A stretch of DNA of 46,465 bases from JAUVKA01 sp964465145 (lineage in GTDB: Bacteria > Bacteroidota > Bacteroidia > Bacteroidales > UBA12481), in the NCBI GenBank assembly GCA_964465145.1, contig CAYXJR010000031.1, positions 1 to 46,465 of the forward strand. The letters are read 5' to 3'. The notes beneath the pieces are model-generated. The model was not told where the DNA came from, searched no databases, and worked only from the letters and a program-made list of their open reading frames with translations. The position numbers were made by a program, and so were the translations under genes. The number at the start of each line of letters is the position of its first letter. Position 1 is the stretch's first letter. Positions 42,957-46,465 of this stretch are shown piece by piece.

Positions 42957-45575
42957 ATGTCGAAGTTGAAGGGCATAGTTGAAACCCCGCTGATGAAACA
43001 GTATTTGGATATTAAATCTAAACATCCGGATGCCGTTCTATTGTTTCGTGTGGGTGATTTTTATGAAACTTTTTCTGAAGATGCTATTAAGGCATCTAAA
43101 ATTCTGGGGATTACCTTAACCCGGCGGGCTAATGGGGCAGCTGCGTACGTAGAACTGGCCGGTTTTCCCTATCATGCCTTGGATACCTATCTTCCAAAAC
43201 TGGTCAGGGCAGGACAGAGGGTTGCAATTTGTGAGCAGTTGGAAGATCCTAAAATGACCAAGTCGATTGTTAAGCGGGGTGTCACTGAATTGATCACGCC
43301 TGGAGTGTCGCTGAATGATAATGTGTTAGAACACAGGGAGAATAACTTTCTGGCCGCCGTACATATATCAGGAAAGATTGCCGGGGTAGCCTTCCTGGAT
43401 ATTTCAACCGGAGAGTTTTTAGCGGCAGAAGGGAGCCTGGAGTATGTAGATAAACTCCTGAATAGTTTTTCCCCTAAGGAGATCCTGCACTTAAAAGGAA
43501 AAGAAAAGGTGTTCAATGAGGCTTTTGGGCATAAATTTTACGCCTATGCTCTGGATGACTGGGTGTTTACAGCAGATGCCGCCCTCGATCGGCTTCTGAA
43601 ACAGTTTGAAACTGTTTCTCTTAAGGGTTTTGGAATAGAAAAGTTAGAGTATGGTGTGGTAGCTGCCGGGGCTATCCTTTCTTACCTTGATCTGACCAGG
43701 CACCACAAAATCAAACATATTTCCAGAATATCCAGGATAGAGGAAGATAGCTATGTTTGGTTAGATAAATTCACTATCCGGAACCTGGAATTGTTTTATT
43801 CCATAAATGAGGGAGCCAAAACTCTTGTGGAGGTTATCGACAGAACTATTTCTCCTATGGGGGCCAGATTATTAAGGCGATGGGTGGCTTTGCCTTTGAA
43901 AGCTGTTCAACCACTTAACGAACGATTGAATGTGGTGGATTACTTCCTTAAGAGATCTGATTTCAGAACTCATACCGAGGAAAATATCCGCCTTATTGGA
44001 GACCTTGAGCGGATAATTTCAAAGGTAGCCGTTGGACGGATCAGCCCGCGTGAAGTGGCCCAGTTAAAAATTGCACTGACAGCTATTGCTCCGATCAAAC
44101 TGGCATGCGAATCATCTGATGAACCTGTACTCCAACGGATTGGAGAGCAGCTTAACCCCTGCCAAAAAATCCGGGACCGGATTGAGAGGGAACTATTACC
44201 AGATCCTTCAGCCTTGCTTAATAAAGGGCAGGTAATGGCCATTGGCGTATCAGAGGAACTGGATGAGCTGAGGGAAATTGCTTATTCAGGAAAGGATTAC
44301 CTTGCCAGATTGCAGGCAAAGGAGAGCGAAAGAACAGGAATTACCTCCTTGAAAGTGGCTTTCAATAATGTTTTTGGATACTACTTCGAAGTTAAAAATA
44401 CACACAAAGATAAGGTGCCGGAGGAATGGGTGAGAAAGCAAACTCTGGTCAATGGTGAGCGGTATATTAACCAGGAACTTAAAGAATACGAATCAAAAAT
44501 ACTCGGAGCTGAGGAACGAATCCTTGAACTGGAAACCCGGCTTTTTAATGAGCTGGTGTACGCACTCATCGATTACATTCAGGCGATACAGCTCAATGCT
44601 AACCTATTGGCTCAGCTTGATGTGCTGCGTTCATTTGCAGAAGTTGCCATGGAAAACAGGTATTTCAGGCCTGTTTTAAACGAGGATGGCGTGATCGATA
44701 TCAAGCAGGGCCGACATCCGGTTATTGAGAAACAGCTTCCACTCGGTGAAGAGTATATTGCCAATGATGTTTTTCTTAATCAGGATGAGCAACAGATCAT
44801 GATCATTACCGGTCCTAACATGGCTGGTAAATCAGCCTTGCTGAGGCAGACCGCCCTGATCGTCCTCTTGGCTCAGATCGGGTGTTTTGTTCCTGCCGAG
44901 TCAGCACAAATAGGGCTTGTCGATAAGATTTTTACCCGGGTGGGGGCATCGGATAATATTTCCTCAGGTGAATCTACCTTCATGGTTGAGATGAATGAGG
45001 CCTCGTCAATTATGAATAACCTTTCCGACCGCAGCCTGATCCTTTTCGATGAACTGGGAAGGGGTACCAGCACTTACGATGGGATATCCATTGCATGGGC
45101 AATCGTTGAGTACATCCATGAAAACTCCAGGGCAAGGGCAAAAACACTATTTGCCACCCATTATCATGAGTTGAACGAGATGGAGAAATTTTTCAAGCGG
45201 GTTAAGAATTTCAATGTTTCGGTTCGGGAGGTAGACAACAAGGTAATCTTCCTGAGAAAACTGGTCCCAGGGGGCAGCGCTCACAGTTTTGGTATCCATG
45301 TGGCCCAAATGGCCGGAATGCCAAAATCCATTGTGAGCAGGGCAAATGAAATACTCAAAGAACTGGAAACCTCGCACCGGAGGGAATTGCTTAATGAGCC
45401 GGTAAAAGAATTGGCCCAGCACCGCGAAGGATTCCAAATGTCGTTTTTCCAGCTCGATGATCCGGTACTGCAAAATATACGGGATGAAATTGCCAATCTT
45501 GATGTTGATAATCTTACTCCACTCCAGGCATTGAATAAATTGAATGAGATAAAGAGAATTTCGGGAATTAAATAG
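42957..45575 (+). CDS. mutS: DNA mismatch repair protein MutS
   Basis: Mismatch recognition ATPase, 872 residues, normal length. The mismatch-wedging Phe-X-Glu is Phe35-Tyr36-Glu37 in VGDFYETFS. Connector, lever and clamp domains follow. The ATPase has Walker A GPNMAGKS (619-626), the signature SSGESTFMVEM, Walker B FDELGRGTSTYDG, and THYHEL. The C-terminal QMSFFQLDDP and the LTPLQALNKLNEIKRI tail are typical of MutS1, so it is not the MutS2 paralogue. It is followed by about 196 bp with short repeats and then tag. Confidence 0.98.
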   Translation: MSKLKGIVETPLMKQYLDIKSKHPDAVLLFRVGDFYETFSEDAIKASKILGITLTRRANGAAAYVELAGFPYHALDTYLPKLVRAGQRVAICEQLEDPKMTKSIVKRGVTELITPGVSLNDNVLEHRENNFLAAVHISGKIAGVAFLDISTGEFLAAEGSLEYVDKLLNSFSPKEILHLKGKEKVFNEAFGHKFYAYALDDWVFTADAALDRLLKQFETVSLKGFGIEKLEYGVVAAGAILSYLDLTRHHKIKHISRISRIEEDSYVWLDKFTIRNLELFYSINEGAKTLVEVIDRTISPMGARLLRRWVALPLKAVQPLNERLNVVDYFLKRSDFRTHTEENIRLIGDLERIISKVAVGRISPREVAQLKIALTAIAPIKLACESSDEPVLQRIGEQLNPCQKIRDRIERELLPDPSALLNKGQVMAIGVSEELDELREIAYSGKDYLARLQAKESERTGITSLKVAFNNVFGYYFEVKNTHKDKVPEEWVRKQTLVNGERYINQELKEYESKILGAEERILELETRLFNELVYALIDYIQAIQLNANLLAQLDVLRSFAEVAMENRYFRPVLNEDGVIDIKQGRHPVIEKQLPLGEEYIANDVFLNQDEQQIMIITGPNMAGKSALLRQTALIVLLAQIGCFVPAESAQIGLVDKIFTRVGASDNISSGESTFMVEMNEASSIMNNLSDRSLILFDELGRGTSTYDGISIAWAIVEYIHENSRARAKTLFATHYHELNEMEKFFKRVKNFNVSVREVDNKVIFLRKLVPGGSAHSFGIHVAQMAGMPKSIVSRANEILKELETSHRRELLNEPVKELAQHREGFQMSFFQLDDPVLQNIRDEIANLDVDNLTPLQALNKLNEIKRISGIK

Positions 45576-45613
45576 GGGACAAGGGGACGAAGGGACGGTA
45601 TGCGGTATGCGGG
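45576..45613. repeat. Short tandem repeats GGGACNNN x3 and ATGCGGN x2
   Basis: Directly after the mutS stop, three 8-bp units (GGGACAAG, GGGACGAA, GGGACGGT; 45576-45599) are followed by two 7-bp units (ATGCGGT, ATGCGGG; 45600-45613). They are GC-rich against an AT-rich background and non-coding. Confidence 0.6.
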
Positions 45614-45647
45614 ACACAGAATTCGGGCAATTAAGATGATTTTGTAG

Positions 45648-45671
45648 CCCTGGGGCTGGTTCCCAGGGTTT
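45648..45671 (+). terminator. Probable terminator downstream of mutS
   Basis: CCCTGGG (45648-45654) pairs with CCCAGGG (45662-45668) over a 7-nt loop, extendable by a G-T and an A-T pair. A short TTT then AT-rich DNA follows, so efficiency may be modest. Confidence 0.5.
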
Positions 45672-45698
45672 ATAATTCAAGGTGATTTAATATAATTT

Positions 45699-45774
45699 TC
45701 TTGAATCTTTCCTCTTGGATCTTTTGTCTTGAATTAAAGTCTTTTATCTTGTGTCTTTAATCTTGAATCTTATG
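45699..45774 (+). repeat. Degenerate heptanucleotide tandem repeat (TCTTNNN) ending in the tag start codon
   Basis: Ten TCTTNNN units in register are interrupted once by a 6-bp unit TTAAAG (45734-45739). TCTTGAA appears three times; others are TCTTTCC, TCTTGGA, TCTTTTG, TCTTTTA, TCTTGTG and TCTTTAA. The last unit is TCTTATG, so the ATG at 45772-45774 is the start codon of tag. The array fills the whole immediate 5' region, where a leader and promoter should be. Confidence 0.8.
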
Positions 45775-46341
45775 AACAGATGTCCCTGGCCATCCGATGA
45801 TCCCCTGATGATTGAATATCACGATCATGCATGGGGTGTTCCTGTACATGATGATAGGAAATGGTTTGAGTTTATACTACTTGATGCATTCCAGGCAGGA
45901 TTGAGCTGGAAGACAGTATTACATAAGCGGGAGAACTTCCGTAAGGCCTTTGATAATTTTGATCCATGGAAGATAGCCCGCTTCCAGGAGGACAAGGTGC
46001 AAGAATTGCTACTGGATACCGGGATCATCCGGAATATGCTCAAAATCCGCAGTACAATAACCAATGCACAGGCTTTTTTGCGGATACAGGAAGGGTTTTG
46101 CAGCTTTGATCGCTTTATATGGGATTTTACCGATAACAAAACAATTGATACAAGGTGTAAAACCCTGACTGAAATACCGGTTACAAGCAAATTGTCTGAT
46201 TATATTAGTAAAGATTTGAAAAACAGGGGGTTTAAGTTCGTTGGGTCAACCATAGTATATTCATTTCTACAAGCGGCAGGCATTGTAAATGATCATTTGA
46301 CGGACTGTTTTCGATATAAGGAGCTTGGTGGGAAAGGTTAA
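45772..46341 (+). CDS. tag: DNA-3-methyladenine glycosylase I
   Basis: Base-excision glycosylase removing 3-methyladenine, 189 residues, like E. coli Tag (187). I start at the ATG at 45772 because the protein then begins MNRCPW as in the family; an in-frame GTG at 45751 would only translate repeat units. The zinc-snap ligands Cys4 and His17 and the C-terminal pair in NDHLTDCF are present. QAGLSWKTVLHKRENFRKAF and RGFKFVGSTIVYSFLQA match family blocks. The position of the E. coli pocket residue Glu38 is Asp38 here (LLDAFQAGLSW), a conservative change in an important residue. Sequence upstream is the heptad repeat. Confidence 0.93.
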   Translation: MNRCPWPSDDPLMIEYHDHAWGVPVHDDRKWFEFILLDAFQAGLSWKTVLHKRENFRKAFDNFDPWKIARFQEDKVQELLLDTGIIRNMLKIRSTITNAQAFLRIQEGFCSFDRFIWDFTDNKTIDTRCKTLTEIPVTSKLSDYISKDLKNRGFKFVGSTIVYSFLQAAGIVNDHLTDCFRYKELGGKG

Positions 46342-46381
46342 GAATTTTGCATGAAAATTTTCCCAAAAGCTAAAGATAGAT

Positions 46382-46389
46382 TATATTTG
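46382..46389 (+). promoter_or_regulatory. Promoter -7 box for tRNA-Gly
   Basis: TATATTTG, an exact TAnnTTTG match, lies 11 bp before the mature tRNA 5' end, the right distance for a short-leader tRNA transcript. Confidence 0.55.
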
Positions 46390-46400
46390 CAATCCCAAAA

Positions 46401-46465
<65 letters not shown>

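Noticed and set aside
45147..45680. Minus-strand open frame of 177 codons over the mutS 3' end and the downstream repeats
   Set aside because: Most of it is antisense to the conserved MutS ATPase region and the rest translates repeats; no protein features.
45699..45774. CRISPR-like array before tag
   Set aside because: Units are only 7 bp with no spacers of normal length and no cas genes; it is a tandem microrepeat.

Overview
The window reads as a chromosomal segment of a Bacteroidota bacterium, most likely in or near the Bacteroidales/Marinilabiliales (inferred from gene families and promoter style, not from a computed phylogeny). Supporting signs are a Porin_10-type putative porin, a CBM9/DUF5916 barrel protein, DUF1573 and TIGR02757 proteins, a fused SecDF, AT-rich intergenic DNA, and recurrent TAnnTTTG-like -7 boxes with no obvious Shine-Dalgarno sequences. 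I see no transposon, prophage, integron or CRISPR array. No gene-free stretch exceeds 300 bases; the longest is 10876-11110 (235 bp, divergent promoters).

Layout. 1-600: 3' end of a 23S rRNA gene, the 5S rRNA and a strong terminator. 612-3090 (+): putative porin and a CoA-pyrophosphatase-type Nudix hydrolase. 3116-7786 (-): a Lol/FtsX-type permease, then gatE and gatD, the two subunits of the archaeal-type Glu-tRNA(Gln) amidotransferase. 7825-10875: NamZ-like exo-muramidase (+), then DUF1573 protein and class I aminotransferase (-). 11111-15346 (+): valS and a divergent glutamine synthetase. 15363-17146 (-): nadC and a YihY/BrkB membrane protein. 17302-21042 (+): a 1246-residue polytopic NtrY-like histidine kinase. 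21059-24600 (-): rluB-like pseudouridine synthase, era, der and a small lipoprotein. 24737-26152 (+): phosphoglucomutase-superfamily enzyme (GlmM-like).

26319-30740 (+): efflux operon of HlyD-like adaptor, MacB-type permease and TolC-like protein, with no ATPase gene in it. 30939-35340 (+): secDF, a terminator, tatA and a Ca2+/Na+ antiporter. 35470-37926 (+): CBM9/DUF5916 protein. 37979-40142 (+): LolD-like ATPase, TIGR02757 protein and TrmN6-like methyltransferase. 40265-42799: a chorismatase-like protein (+) convergent with a LYS9-like saccharopine reductase (-); both stop codons lie in an 8-bp tandem repeat. 42957-46341 (+): mutS and tag, separated by short tandem repeats, including a TCTTNNN heptad array whose last unit carries the tag start codon. 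The window ends inside a tRNA-Gly(GCC) gene.

Most of the content is housekeeping: translation (rRNA, gatDE, valS, TrmN6, RluB, Era, Der, tRNA-Gly), envelope biogenesis and export (SecDF, TatA, Lol parts, porin, efflux), nitrogen and cofactor metabolism (glutamine synthetase, NadC, aminotransferase) and DNA repair (MutS, Tag). The items most worth a second look are GatDE in a bacterium, the split ABC systems (two permeases and one ATPase, all unlinked), the stand-alone chorismatase-like gene, and the heptad and octad repeats placed exactly at start or stop codons.
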